DNA of 64,000 bases from Eubacteriaceae bacterium UBA6119 (GCA_002423395.1 DIVZ01000004.1:62001-126000); one strand, 5' to 3'; shown: positions 1-9,084, counted from the stretch's first letter. Notes: generated by a model not told the origin, from the sequence alone. A program made the numbers and translations.

Positions 1-255
1 CTCGGCTCCGGGATAAGTGTAATATAAATTAGATGTATTATTTAACGTCATTACTTGATTAATAACAGCTTCCGCCCATTTATTGTCGCAGAAGCCCAGC
101 GAATTAATACCTATTCCGCTGGTAAAATCAATATAGCTTTTGCCTTCAAAATCATTGCATTCAGCTCCTTTGCCTTGCTTTATCGCAACGTCAAATCTGC
201 CGTATGAACTTACTATATAATTATCTGTTTTTTCTTTGATTTCTTTATTTGTCAT
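1..255 (-). CDS. argD: Acetylornithine aminotransferase, N-terminal part (cut by window edge)
   Basis: Pyridoxal-phosphate enzyme that transaminates N-acetylglutamate semialdehyde to N-acetylornithine in arginine synthesis. Only the first 85 codons are in the window; the rest lies beyond base 1. The visible start reads MTNKEIKEKTDNYIV and is followed by the class-III aminotransferase N-terminal pattern (GKSYIDFTSGIGINSLG, then NLYYTYPGAE). The ATG is at 253-255, 21 bp downstream of the argB stop, with a GAGGTGAG ribosome site. It is the last gene of the argC-J-B-D run, so position and sequence agree. The catalytic lysine is outside the window. Confidence 0.9.
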   Translation of the reverse strand, partial: MTNKEIKEKTDNYIVSSYGRFDVAIKQGKGAECNDFEGKSYIDFTSGIGINSLGFCDNKWAEAVINQVMTLNNTSNLYYTYPGAE

Positions 256-276
256 AGCACTCACCTCAGATAAAAA

Positions 277-1116
277 TTATTTAATAAACATCGTGCCTGC
301 GCCCTTAGTGTTTAAAAGACCGGCCATTATCATATTTTCTTTTCTGCCGTCTAAAATAAATGCGCTTTCCACTCCGTTTTTTGCCGCATTTATACAGCAT
401 TTTACTTTTGGTATCATCCCGCCGTTAATAATTCCGCCATTTATATACTCAATTGCTTTTTCAGTGTTTATTTCATTTATTAAAGTGGATTCATCTTCTT
501 TATCTAAAAGTATCCCCTTAACGTCAGTTAGCAGCACAAAAGCCGCCGCTTTTAATTTTACTGCTACTGCTCCCGCCGCGGTATCTGCGTTTATGTTATA
601 TACGCACCCGTCCTCATCGCATCCGACAGTTGATAATATAGGCACATAGCCAAGTTTGATTAAATCAAGTATCGGCTCATCATTTATTTCCGTTATTTCT
701 CCGACAAAACCTAAATCAATGCCGTTATCCATTTTAGCAGCTTTTATAATATAACTGTCAAGACCCGATATACCTATCGCCCTGCCGCCTCGCTGCGATA
801 CAAGCATGCTTAAATCCTTGTTAACTTTTCCAGCAAGCACCATCTGTACAATATCGGCAGTTTCTTTGTCGGTATATCGCAGACCGTTTACAAATCTGCT
901 CTCTGTGCCTGTTTTTTTTAGCATAGCGTTTATCTCAGGACCTCCGCCATGGACTAAAACAACACCTATTTTTAATGACTGTAAAAACAATATATCGTCA
1001 ATAAGCGATACGGCAGCCGCTTTATTTGTCATTGCATTGCCGCCGTATTTTATAACTACTGTTTTATTCTCAAACTTATATTTCAGTTCTTCTATAGTTT
1101 TATTATCTTTTATCAT
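277..1116 (-). CDS. argB: Acetylglutamate kinase
   Basis: Phosphorylates N-acetyl-L-glutamate with ATP, the second step of arginine synthesis; cytosolic. The 279-residue length is normal. The amino-acid-kinase fold is visible: KYGGNAM near residue 25, the glycine-rich VLVHGGGPEIN near 55, and NINADTAAGAVA near 175 for substrate binding. It lies 9 bp downstream of argJ and is surely cotranscribed with it. I cannot tell from sequence alone whether it is feedback-inhibited by arginine. The presence of argJ implies a recycling acetyl cycle, in which this kinase is usually the controlled step. Confidence 0.97.
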   Translation of the reverse strand: MIKDNKTIEELKYKFENKTVVIKYGGNAMTNKAAAVSLIDDILFLQSLKIGVVLVHGGGPEINAMLKKTGTESRFVNGLRYTDKETADIVQMVLAGKVNKDLSMLVSQRGGRAIGISGLDSYIIKAAKMDNGIDLGFVGEITEINDEPILDLIKLGYVPILSTVGCDEDGCVYNINADTAAGAVAVKLKAAAFVLLTDVKGILLDKEDESTLINEINTEKAIEYINGGIINGGMIPKVKCCINAAKNGVESAFILDGRKENMIMAGLLNTKGAGTMFIK

Positions 1117-1125
1117 CGCAATTCC

Positions 1126-2346
1126 TTATGTTCTGTAATCCCCGTTTATTTTTACATAGTCATATGTAAGGTCGCATCCCCAGGCTGTTGCGTTGAATTT
1201 ACCCTCATTTAAGTTGATTACTACTGTAATCTCATCTTCCAGCAATATATTTTTGGCTTTGTCTTCGTCGAATTTAAGGCCCAATCCGTTTTTACATACG
1301 TCTACGTTTCCGCTTTTTGATGATAGCGAAATATCTACTTTATCCGGGTCAAAATCCGCTCCTGAATATCCTGCGGCGCAAAAAATCCTGCCCCAGTTAG
1401 CGTCAGCGCCGAACATTGCCGCCTTAAAAAGCGATGATGTAATTATGCTTTTTGCTATTTTTTTTGCGTCAGCGATACTTGATACGTTTATAGCGTTGCA
1501 TATTATAAGTTTGCTTGCGCCTTCTCCGTCACGCGCTATTTCTTTTGATAGATATTCGCTGATGTATCTTAAGGCATTTATGAATATATTGTAGTTTTCA
1601 CCTGTATTGTCGATTATTTTATTCCCTGCTTTGCCGTTTGCAAGCAGGCATACCATATCGTTTGTAGACGTGTCTCCGTCAATGCTTATCATGTTAAAAG
1701 TATCATCAACAGTTTCTTTTAACGCTTTGGCAAGCATTGGTGTTTCAATAGCCGTATCGGTTGTAATAAATCCAAACATGGTGCCCATATTGGGATGAAT
1801 CATCCCTGATCCTTTAGCAATAGCGCCCATTCTGCACACTTTATTGTCTATTACAAATTCAACCGCAATTTCTTTCGGTCGTGTGTCTGTTGTCATAATA
1901 GCGTATGCCGCGTCCATGCCGTCAGAGTCATTAAGCAAACCGCATAATGCCGGCAGAGAATCTTCTATAGGCTTTAACGGCAATATTTCGCCGATTACCC
2001 CTGTTGAAGCGACTATTACATCCTGCGGTGAAATATTAAGCGCTTTTGCAGCAAGGCGCGCCATTGCTGCCGCTTTTTCATCACCGTCTATATTGCATGA
2101 ATTTGCGTTTCCGCTGTTTACAATAATCGCCTGGGCATATCCGTCTGAAACGTGATTTTTGGTGATTTTCAACGGAGATGCTTTTATTCTGTTAAGCGTA
2201 TATGTACATGCCGTGTTAGCTTTATTTTCACTTACAATTAAAGCAAGATCTTTTTTTGTTTTATTTCTTCTTATTCCGCAATGTATGCCGCCTGCTTTAA
2301 ATCCCTGCGGCGCACAAACGTTGCCAGTTATAATTTTTATGTTCAT
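1126..2346 (-). CDS. argJ: Glutamate N-acetyltransferase / ornithine acetyltransferase
   Basis: Moves the acetyl group from N-acetylornithine back to glutamate, making the acetyl cycle of arginine synthesis. The precursor normally cuts itself before a threonine nucleophile. Here the site is KGSGMIHPNMGTMFGF, with Gly-Thr in place of the commoner Ala-Thr; the threonine is kept. I chose the ATG at 2344-2346 (MNIKIITG) because GGAGG lies just upstream. A longer in-frame reading to 2385 would overlap argC and adds unconserved residues. The gene lies 14 bp after the argC stop. Whether it is bifunctional (acetyl-CoA as donor) cannot be read here. Confidence 0.95.
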   Translation of the reverse strand: MNIKIITGNVCAPQGFKAGGIHCGIRRNKTKKDLALIVSENKANTACTYTLNRIKASPLKITKNHVSDGYAQAIIVNSGNANSCNIDGDEKAAAMARLAAKALNISPQDVIVASTGVIGEILPLKPIEDSLPALCGLLNDSDGMDAAYAIMTTDTRPKEIAVEFVIDNKVCRMGAIAKGSGMIHPNMGTMFGFITTDTAIETPMLAKALKETVDDTFNMISIDGDTSTNDMVCLLANGKAGNKIIDNTGENYNIFINALRYISEYLSKEIARDGEGASKLIICNAINVSSIADAKKIAKSIITSSLFKAAMFGADANWGRIFCAAGYSGADFDPDKVDISLSSKSGNVDVCKNGLGLKFDEDKAKNILLEDEITVVINLNEGKFNATAWGCDLTYDYVKINGDYRT

Positions 2347-2360
2347 TTTTCTGCCTCCTG

Positions 2361-3398
2361 TTATATTGAGGGAGGAATATAGCAAAGACCTGCGTCTTCT
2401 TCTATATTCATGGCAATATTCATATTTTGTATTGCCTGACCTGCCGCGCCTTTTACCATATTGTCAATTGCGCTTACTATAATAAGTCTTTCTGTCCGCT
2501 CATCCTTATGAAGCGATATATTACAGTAGTTTGAGTATCTTACATATTTTACATTTGCTGTCTGCCCGTAATTCATAACACGAACAAATTTTTCATTAGC
2601 ATAAAAATCTTTGTAAAGTCTAATTATATCTTCGATTTTTATCTCTTTTAAAAGATTTGTATACACTGTCGATAAAATCCCCCTGTTTATTGGAAGCAGG
2701 TGAGGAGCAAAAGTAACGATTATATCTTTATCTGCATATTTGCTTAAAGTCTGCTCTATTTCGGGTGTATGCCTGTGCGTTGCTGTTTTGTACGGAGCAA
2801 ACGCTTCATTGCACTCAGGAAAATGTGTCTCTAGGCTAAGACCTCTTCCTGCTCCGCTCACACCCGATTTTGAATCTATAATAATGTTTGAATAATCAAT
2901 TATTCCGGCTTTGAGCGCAGGCACTATCGCAAGCGAAGCGCTTGTGGGATAACATCCCGGGTTCGCTATTATTTTAGCTCCTTTTAAATCTTCTCTGTTA
3001 AGTTCGGGAATTGAATATACCGCATTTTTATGCAATTTTTTTTGCTTATATTCACCGCCGTACCACATCTTATATTCTTCTTCATCAAACAATCTGAAAT
3101 CCGCGCCTAAATCAATAAACAGCTTATTGCGCTCATAGCATTTTAAAGCTATTTCCTCGCTCAGCCCATGAGGCAGAGACGCAAAAACAACATCGCTGTT
3201 ATCTAAAACATATTGTTCATCGTTTAGTATATCGTCGCATAAATCGGTCATGCCGGGATAAATCTGGCTCAGAGTCTGACCTTTATATGAAACAGATGAT
3301 ACGGCGCTAATTTTCACGTAGGGATGCATAAGCAGAAGCCTTACCAGTTCTGCGCCTGCGTAACCGGTAGCCCCAATAACTCCGACTTTTAATTTCAT
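2361..3398 (-). CDS. argC: N-acetyl-gamma-glutamyl-phosphate reductase
   Basis: NADPH-dependent reductase making N-acetylglutamate semialdehyde, step three of arginine synthesis. At 345 residues it is normal length. The N-terminus KVGVIGATGYAGAELVRLL is the Rossmann nucleotide site. IANPGCYPTSASLAIVPAL (about 145-163) carries the catalytic cysteine, and SGVSGAGRGL (about 179-188) follows. It is the first gene of the arginine cluster, so the promoter and any ArgR control should lie in 3399-3480. It starts at an ATG preceded by a GAGG site. Confidence 0.97.
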   Translation of the reverse strand: MKLKVGVIGATGYAGAELVRLLLMHPYVKISAVSSVSYKGQTLSQIYPGMTDLCDDILNDEQYVLDNSDVVFASLPHGLSEEIALKCYERNKLFIDLGADFRLFDEEEYKMWYGGEYKQKKLHKNAVYSIPELNREDLKGAKIIANPGCYPTSASLAIVPALKAGIIDYSNIIIDSKSGVSGAGRGLSLETHFPECNEAFAPYKTATHRHTPEIEQTLSKYADKDIIVTFAPHLLPINRGILSTVYTNLLKEIKIEDIIRLYKDFYANEKFVRVMNYGQTANVKYVRYSNYCNISLHKDERTERLIIVSAIDNMVKGAAGQAIQNMNIAMNIEEDAGLCYIPPSI

Positions 3399-3411
3399 TT
3401 ATATACCTCTG

Positions 3412-3445
3412 CATTATTATTCATTATGAATTATAATTATACATT
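3412..3445 (-). promoter_or_regulatory. Possible ArgR-type operator upstream of argC
   Basis: The short AT-rich leader of argC contains the perfect 13-bp palindrome ATTCATTATGAAT at 3419-3431. Beside it is a partial match to the ArgR half-site layout (TGAAT, four bases, then an ATTCA-like half with mismatches). Position just before the first arg gene fits ArgR control, but AT-rich sequence makes such matches common. No argR gene is in the window. Confidence 0.3.
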
Positions 3446-3479
3446 TTAATATAAAAAAATCAAGCTATTTTAAAAAAAA

Positions 3480-4445
3480 TTAATTTATTTTTATTCTGAT
3501 ATCATTTCCGATAAAATTATATGGCGTAAAACAGCCCATGATACGTGAAAATATTCTAATCGAATACATGTCGTCTAACTCATTTAATGTAAGATTTGTT
3601 GAAATTATTATTTTTTTATTTGATAATATGCGTTTGTTAAGCAGATTAAACAGTTCGTCAACAGCATAATCGGTTGCATTCTCGGTTCCGAGATCATCTA
3701 TAATTAATAAATCGCATGAATTTAAAGCTTCAACAAAAGAAGCGTCAATAACAGAAGAATACTCGCTTAATCTGCTTTTTCTTATCAAATCAATTAAATC
3801 GCTTGAAATCATGTATATAATATAAATTCCTTTTTTCAACAAATCTGCTGCAATGCAGTTTATCATAAATGTTTTACCTACACCTGTACTGCCCGCAAAA
3901 AATAAATTAGCTGAATTTTCACCGAAATTATTTGTATACATAACGCAATCCTGATAAATTTTTTTCATATTCGCCCTGGGGCTTTTTGCGCCTTTTGGAG
4001 CTTTATTTGAAAATAATTCAAGATTAAAATTTTCAAAATTTTCTTTTTCCAAAATTGATTCAAGTGAAGTCTGACTATATAATTTTGATGCTATTGATTG
4101 TTTAAAACATATGCAGTATTGCCCTTCTGCAATGCCGGTGTCGTTGCAGATACTACAATTATATTTGGGCAAATATTCTTTTTCACAGTGTTTAAATTCC
4201 TTAAGCAGCGCCGCTTTTTTTTCTTTTAGTTCCTCAATTTGCCTGAAAATCTCTTTTTTATTTGAAAAATCTCCCGCATGTAATAACTGCAATGACTGCA
4301 TACCTAAATCTGAAATTTTTTTATCTATACTTTTTAAATCTTTTATTTCATTATATATTCTGTTTTTATTTAGTTCCGCTTGATTTTTTGCATATGTACG
4401 CTTTTTTTCAAATTCTTTAGCTGTTTGTTCAATAAGATACTTCAT
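3480..4445 (-). CDS. DnaI/DnaC-like helicase loader (AAA+ ATPase)
   Basis: Likely loads the replicative helicase at origins or restart sites. The 321-residue protein has a coiled N-terminal part (1-90), then a zinc-binding-like cysteine cluster (YNCSICNDTG then YCICF, about 94-113) as in DnaI. The AAA+ module follows: Walker A AGSTGVGKT near 185, Walker B LLIIDDLGTE near 248, sensor-1 IIISTN near 280. Its start overlaps the end of the upstream DnaD-domain gene by 17 bp, so the two are translationally coupled. The DnaD/DnaI neighbour pair is a Firmicutes primosome arrangement. IstB transposition helpers are related, but no transposase is present. Confidence 0.88.
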   Translation of the reverse strand: MKYLIEQTAKEFEKKRTYAKNQAELNKNRIYNEIKDLKSIDKKISDLGMQSLQLLHAGDFSNKKEIFRQIEELKEKKAALLKEFKHCEKEYLPKYNCSICNDTGIAEGQYCICFKQSIASKLYSQTSLESILEKENFENFNLELFSNKAPKGAKSPRANMKKIYQDCVMYTNNFGENSANLFFAGSTGVGKTFMINCIAADLLKKGIYIIYMISSDLIDLIRKSRLSEYSSVIDASFVEALNSCDLLIIDDLGTENATDYAVDELFNLLNKRILSNKKIIISTNLTLNELDDMYSIRIFSRIMGCFTPYNFIGNDIRIKIN

Positions 4446-5394
4446 CTTCTTCGACCTCGTCTTTGTTTAACCATTTCTTTTCCAATTCGGCAAAATCGTA
4501 CTCGTGTTTATTCGCTAAATTATGTTTGCTCTGTTTTTTCTTAGGTTTTTTCGCTGCAGAATCTTTAACCTCGCCGTTTTCAAACCAGTCTTTAAGAACG
4601 CTGTCTATATATTTAATGCTCGGTTTGTCTACCGCTACCGTAGTATCAGCGGCTTTGCTTATGGTAGTCATATCAAAACCGTATGTATCAAACCAGCCGT
4701 CAATAAGTTTTTGCTCGGGCTTGCTTGCAAGTCTGTTAAGTCCTAAGTATTTAAATATTTCGCCGTATCTGTCCAATCTTCTTTTATTTTCAGATAGATA
4801 ATCCTGCGCCTCGTCGAATGTGCGGATGTTATTGTCATACCAATTTTGAGCAACCTGATTTAGATAATTAAGCTCGGTATGATTTCTTGAAACGCAATCC
4901 TCAATTAATAATAGAACTGTCTGAACTGTGAATTTATATTCATCAATCCAGGCGTTTATATTTGCCATCTCTTTAGATGATAATGGTCTTCTATACATAT
5001 CCTCAATTTGTATAAACATCTGCCTGCGCTTTTTATCCTGTTCCGTGCTTTTGCCTGTCCCGCTGTTTATATGTTTTGAAGACAGAACAATAGATTTTAT
5101 ATTAAGATACTGTATAATCTTTTCTTCTTTATTTTTATTAATAATTCTTACAATTCCTTCGTTCTGCCAGTAATCCCATGCTTTTATAACATCGCTTTCC
5201 AAAAGCCCTAACGCTTCTGCTATATCTTTATCTTTAATATTTGTTTGCATATTATTAAAAGCATATTTAAGCCCCCAAATATATACTTTAACATATTCTC
5301 CATTGGCGCTTGGCATATAATGATTTATAAAAATATTTTCAATGATGCTTGCTCCCATGTCCTCATTCGAAATGTAGTATTCGAATTTATTCAT
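4429..5394 (-). CDS. DnaD-domain replication initiation protein
   Basis: Primosome protein of the DnaD/DnaB (Firmicutes) family, which remodels DNA and recruits the helicase loader. Residues 1-95 look like the winged-helix N-terminal domain (ending around EALGLLESDVIKAWDYWQNEG). Two DnaD-type C-terminal helical segments follow, one at about 130-205 (YRRPLSSKEMANINAW then FDEAQDYL) and one at about 205-275. The last 40 residues are charged and linker-like. It is first in a two-gene operon with the DnaI-like loader. Upstream is a divergent AT-rich promoter region shared with the ZIP gene. Confidence 0.85.
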   Translation of the reverse strand: MNKFEYYISNEDMGASIIENIFINHYMPSANGEYVKVYIWGLKYAFNNMQTNIKDKDIAEALGLLESDVIKAWDYWQNEGIVRIINKNKEEKIIQYLNIKSIVLSSKHINSGTGKSTEQDKKRRQMFIQIEDMYRRPLSSKEMANINAWIDEYKFTVQTVLLLIEDCVSRNHTELNYLNQVAQNWYDNNIRTFDEAQDYLSENKRRLDRYGEIFKYLGLNRLASKPEQKLIDGWFDTYGFDMTTISKAADTTVAVDKPSIKYIDSVLKDWFENGEVKDSAAKKPKKKQSKHNLANKHEYDFAELEKKWLNKDEVEEDEVSY

Positions 5395-5546
5395 AATGCT
5401 CTCCCGGTTTGTTTTTGGTGAAGTCTTTTAATTATATCACTTATATTTTAATTATTATATATTTTTTTATATATAAATGTAATCGCTTAAATTGTAATTT
5501 TTATTGCTTTTATAAAATACACTTAAAGTAAAAAGGATTTATATAA

Positions 5547-6332
5547 ATGAATGGCTCAACATTTTTAACTGCGCTTTTTCTTACTCTTCTCGCAGGCCTT
5601 GCCACAGGTCTGGGCGGCTTAATATCAATCTTATTCAAAAAAATCAATGATAAATATATCGCTTTTACATTGTCATTTTCAGCAGGAGTTATGATTTATA
5701 TTTCGTTTATGGAAATACTTCCCGATGCAATAGATAATATCAATATATATGAAAAAAACGGCTCATATTTTCTTGCAGTAGTTATTTTTTTTGCAGGCAT
5801 AGGGCTTATGGCAATTGTTAATAATTTCATTGACGATACGCCCGTAGCTTTAGTTGCTAATTTAAATGAAGAAAAAAAACGTAAACAGGTCCTTCTTGTC
5901 GGCATAATTACTTTTGCGGGCATCATAATTCACAACATTCCCGAAGGAATGGCTGCTTTTATGTCAAGCGCGTATGATTTAAACAGCGGTATAATAATAG
6001 TTATCGCAATCTCTCTTCACAACATTCCCGAAGGGCTTGCAGTTGCGGGCGCAATTTATTACGCGACTCACAGCCGCAAAAAAGCTCTAAAATATACTTT
6101 TATCTCAGGCATGGCCGAGCCCGCAGGCGGCATATTGGCATATTTTTTGTTTAAAGACAGTATAAACGCATTTTCAATGAGCATTATTTATTCAGTAGCC
6201 GCAGGCGTTATGGTATATATTGCGCTTGAGGAACTGCTTATTAAATCACGCAAATACGCAAGCGCCGCCCTATGCTTTTTTGGCTGGGTTATAGGCATGA
6301 TAGTAATATCTCTCGGATTAATGCTGAAATAA
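5547..6332 (+). CDS. zupT: ZIP-family metal (zinc) transporter
   Basis: Polytopic membrane protein importing zinc and perhaps iron or manganese. It has about eight hydrophobic segments in 261 residues, the usual ZupT size. The two metal-site motifs HNIPEG are at about 129-134 and 158-163, with the histidine, asparagine and glutamate intact. A short cytosolic loop around 103-114 (VANLNEEKKRKQ) is typical. It is a single-gene unit with an AAAGGA ribosome site and a hairpin at 6339-6352 just after the stop. No Zur box was recognised. The gene symbol is by family resemblance. Confidence 0.9.
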   Translation: MNGSTFLTALFLTLLAGLATGLGGLISILFKKINDKYIAFTLSFSAGVMIYISFMEILPDAIDNINIYEKNGSYFLAVVIFFAGIGLMAIVNNFIDDTPVALVANLNEEKKRKQVLLVGIITFAGIIIHNIPEGMAAFMSSAYDLNSGIIIVIAISLHNIPEGLAVAGAIYYATHSRKKALKYTFISGMAEPAGGILAYFLFKDSINAFSMSIIYSVAAGVMVYIALEELLIKSRKYASAALCFFGWVIGMIVISLGLMLK

Positions 6333-6336
6333 AAAA

Positions 6337-6356
6337 AACCGGCTTAAGCCGGCAAA
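6337..6356. terminator. Bidirectional hairpin terminator
   Basis: CCGGCTTAAGCCGG at 6339-6352 is a perfect palindrome, with an A run before it and an AAAATTATTG tail after it. It lies between the convergent ZIP gene and patatin-like gene and can serve both. Confidence 0.7.
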
Positions 6357-6367
6357 ATTATTGCTTA

Positions 6368-7663
6368 TTAATATATTAAAAGATAGATAAGCGCTACAAT
6401 AGCCACTTTCATTTCCGGCTTCATATTATTTATAAACTGCATAAAAATATTTGAGTTAACAGGCGCGCATAAAAAATATACCATATTAATTGCGGGACTG
6501 GATTCATCCGTAAAACTCGGCAATTCCGATTTGCCGCTCATTGCCTTGAAAATATTTTCCTCATCTCTTATAGCCGCGTAATTTTTCTGAATGATATTAT
6601 TCGCGCATATAATTATTTCGTTTATCAAAGCATCCGGGCTGTAACGTTTTGCTCTTTCTATATACAAAAGGGCCGCGCAGGTTTCAAGCGTACTTAAAAA
6701 AATGTTGTTGTTTTTATATCTTGTCAAGTTTGTCAAAACTTCAACGCCCTTTAATATATTGCTTTGAATTTCCGTATTATGTATATTTAACAGCCTTCCG
6801 ATTTTCTGGTTAATATCGTCTGTTACAGAAATACAGAAATATTTTTTAAACCATTCGAAAAGAGAAGATGACGCATTCATATCAATGTAGTACTCTTTGC
6901 CAGACAATATCTTAAACGTTTTTAGCGTGTCTAGAAGCCCTATTTGAATGTTTCTTTTCATGCTCTCAAATGTATGCGTATATGAAAATCCCAGGTATTC
7001 CGAATTTTCAACAATTAAAAACTCATTTTCTGAATATTTAGACGCTAAAGTATTTGAATTCAATAATCTGGGTGTTAAAATTTTTTTTGACTTTTTGCTT
7101 ACAGCTTTATATGCCGCATCGTCAAGTATGTTAACTTCATGCTCGTCCGAACTAATATAGAAAAACAAATAAGCTAGGAGTCCAAACTCTAAAGTGTCAA
7201 TAAGCTGCCCGGAGGGAATTTCCGATATCGGCAGCACAACAGCCGAAAAATCCGAAGATGATATAGTGGTTATATACACTTCGGTATTTGATGCTCTTAC
7301 AATTTGTTCATCAATATTATCATTAAGCAGTTTGTCAATTCTTTCAATAACGGGGTCATTTTCTTCAACAATAAATCTAATGAGTTTTAAGATTTCTTTG
7401 TTTTCCGGAGTTGTAAAATTCTCCGAATATTTTCTTCTTAAATCATAAAAATCAGAAAAAACCTTGCTTTCTGACGCTTTCGACCAAAGTCTAATAGCTT
7501 TTTCAAAATCGCCCTGTGCCAACAAAACGGCATTTATAGCGCCGAAAGCGGCTCCCGCTATCGCCTTAATTCTTATATCCGACTCCATACAAGCTTTCCA
7601 CATACCAAGTTCGAATAAGCTTTTTTCGTCATCGCTTCCAAAAACCATACAGTATTCAGGCAT
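6368..7663 (-). CDS. Patatin-like protein lacking catalytic residues
   Basis: The first ~190 residues have the layout of a bacterial patatin-like phospholipase (RssA/YlbK type), but the active site is gone. The oxyanion loop, normally glycine-rich, reads VFGSDDEKSLFELG (7-20). The nucleophile elbow G-x-S-x-G reads G37-A-A-F-G41, with Ala39 in the serine's place. The catalytic Asp-Gly dyad region reads LDDAAY (180-185). The remaining ~240 residues are helical and unrecognised. The frame is open over 431 codons, so it is kept by selection or newly changed. A non-enzymatic binding or sensing role is an inference. Confidence 0.65.
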   Translation of the reverse strand: MPEYCMVFGSDDEKSLFELGMWKACMESDIRIKAIAGAAFGAINAVLLAQGDFEKAIRLWSKASESKVFSDFYDLRRKYSENFTTPENKEILKLIRFIVEENDPVIERIDKLLNDNIDEQIVRASNTEVYITTISSSDFSAVVLPISEIPSGQLIDTLEFGLLAYLFFYISSDEHEVNILDDAAYKAVSKKSKKILTPRLLNSNTLASKYSENEFLIVENSEYLGFSYTHTFESMKRNIQIGLLDTLKTFKILSGKEYYIDMNASSSLFEWFKKYFCISVTDDINQKIGRLLNIHNTEIQSNILKGVEVLTNLTRYKNNNIFLSTLETCAALLYIERAKRYSPDALINEIIICANNIIQKNYAAIRDEENIFKAMSGKSELPSFTDESSPAINMVYFLCAPVNSNIFMQFINNMKPEMKVAIVALIYLLIY

Positions 7664-7775
7664 TGCTAATACCTCCCAAAGTTAATATATTATAACAAAA
7701 ATATTTCCAAAAAAAAACATTTACTTTACAAAAAATTTGCTTATTATATAAAAAAAGCAATCAAAAATATTGTTT

Positions 7776-8250
7776 ATGAATATAAATTTAAAATATATTA
7801 TAAAATCAGCATTAATTGCCGTAATTCACTTCATATTGACATTAATTTTCGCTCCAATAAGCAACTCTTTAATGCAAATCAGAATAGCGGAATACGAGTG
7901 TTTTGGCATATTTTACGCCTTCTGCAATACCCGGACTTGCTCTGGGATGTCTTTTATCAAACCTTTCAAGTCCATTAGGATTGGTTGATATAATATTTGG
8001 AACTGCCGCAACGGCAATTTCGGCTTATATAGCAACAAAAATAAAAAATAAGTTTTTAGTTCCTCTGCCGTACATTATTATAAACTCGCTTATTATAGGC
8101 GGCATTTTAAGTTATATGCTGCATGTAAATTTTGCAGTTGCCGCCCTCTGGGTAAGTGTCGGCCAAGCTCTCGCAATATATATATTGGGGCTTCCGATTA
8201 TCATAATTATTGAAAAAAATAAGTATTTGAATAATTTTTTTACAAAATGA
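7776..8250 (+). pseudogene. Frameshifted QueT-like queuosine-precursor transporter
   Basis: Two overlapping frames together encode one QueT/DUF988-type membrane protein. The first (from 7776) gives MNINLKYIIKSALIAV up to QIRIAEY. The second, readable from 7903, resumes with LAYFTPSAIPGLALGC and runs to 8250. In the family the RIxE block is followed by four residues and then the L-x-YFTP block. Here only ten bases separate them instead of twelve, so two bases are missing near 7892-7902. There is no clear ribosome site and no preQ1 aptamer upstream. A complete relative lies at 62.1-62.6 kb. A sequencing error is possible. Confidence 0.75.
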
Positions 8251-8345
8251 GTGTCTTTATTCTAACAAAATGTTTACTTTGTAAATTAAGTAAGTATATA
8301 ATATAATTTAATCACTTATATTTAGTTTATAACTTAGGAGTGTTT

Positions 8346-9041
8346 ATGAATTATTCAAAATTTTTTGAACTTGCATCCATATACCCTACAGATCCGCTAA
8401 ATAAATTGGTTTATAAGTTTTTATATTCTAATATTGTCGATCTTACCATACCTCCCGGAACTAATTTATCAATTTCAAATATTTCAAAGAGTCTTAACGT
8501 AAGCCGAACAACAGTCAAAGAAGCGTTTAATATGCTTCAGGCGGTTGGTCTTGCGACAGTACACGCAGGTCACGGTCTGCATGTAAAAGAACTTGATATA
8601 TTTGAGCTTCAGGACGTGCGAACTTCCAGAGAGGCCCTTGAGACAAAAGCTGTTCAACTGCTTACGGAAAAAGCGACTAAAGAAGATATAAGTCAATTGG
8701 AGCAAATTAATAAAAGTTTTGATGAAGCGTCTCAATCGCTTGATTTCAAAAAAGCCCAGCCGCTCAATAAACTTTTTCATAAAACAATAGTGGAATTATC
8801 GGGCAATAAATTCTTGATGCAAATGTATGCGGTTATAGAGTGCCATATAGACAGATATTTCATTTATGCACCAAATGATGTAATTTTGACAAAAACAAAT
8901 AATATTTACATTAATTACGCAGTAAAACAGCATTATTCCATAATTAACGGCATAAAAACCTGTATACCGGATATGGCTGCATTAGCACTGCAAAGCCATC
9001 TTAATTCCGCTCAGGCGCACATAATACCTATCTTATTTTAA
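8346..9041 (+). CDS. GntR-family regulator, FCD/FadR type (paralogue 1)
   Basis: DNA-binding regulator with an N-terminal winged helix (about 20-80, with SISNISKSLNVSRTTVKEAFNMLQAVGL) and an all-helical FCD ligand-binding domain. FCD proteins usually bind small carboxylic acids through a metal held by Asp/His residues; LNKLFHKTIVE and the later histidines fit. I chose the ATG at 8346 because TTAGGAG ends 6 bases before it; an in-frame GTG six bases upstream overlaps that site. It is transcribed toward the split lyase operon at 9184 and probably controls it. It resembles the two regulators at 17.7-19.1 kb, down to the opening motif before the helix-turn-helix. Confidence 0.9.
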   Translation: MNYSKFFELASIYPTDPLNKLVYKFLYSNIVDLTIPPGTNLSISNISKSLNVSRTTVKEAFNMLQAVGLATVHAGHGLHVKELDIFELQDVRTSREALETKAVQLLTEKATKEDISQLEQINKSFDEASQSLDFKKAQPLNKLFHKTIVELSGNKFLMQMYAVIECHIDRYFIYAPNDVILTKTNNIYINYAVKQHYSIINGIKTCIPDMAALALQSHLNSAQAHIIPILF

Positions 9042-9049
9042 GATTAACA

Positions 9050-9084
9050 AAAACATAAAGCAATTTAGGCTTTATGTTTTTTTA
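9050..9084 (+). terminator. Rho-independent terminator after gntR paralogue 1
   Basis: AAACATAAAGC, a 7-base loop, GCTTTATGTTT and a T run. It ends the regulator transcript, so the lyase operon at 9184 has its own promoter in 9085-9170. Confidence 0.8.

Noticed and set aside
236..649. 137-codon plus-strand open frame over argB
   Set aside because: Shadow of the clear argB gene on the other strand; no ribosome site, no protein-like pattern.
3480..4445. IstB transposition helper
   Set aside because: No transposase or inverted ends nearby, and pairing with a DnaD-domain gene points to DnaI-like replication function.
7680..7775. A second preQ1 riboswitch before the QueT relic
   Set aside because: No stem with the C-containing loop and A-rich tail could be drawn.
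7776..8250. Programmed frameshift in the QueT-like gene
   Set aside because: No slippery heptamer or following structure at the switch point, and no ribosome site at the start; simple decay or sequencing error fits better.
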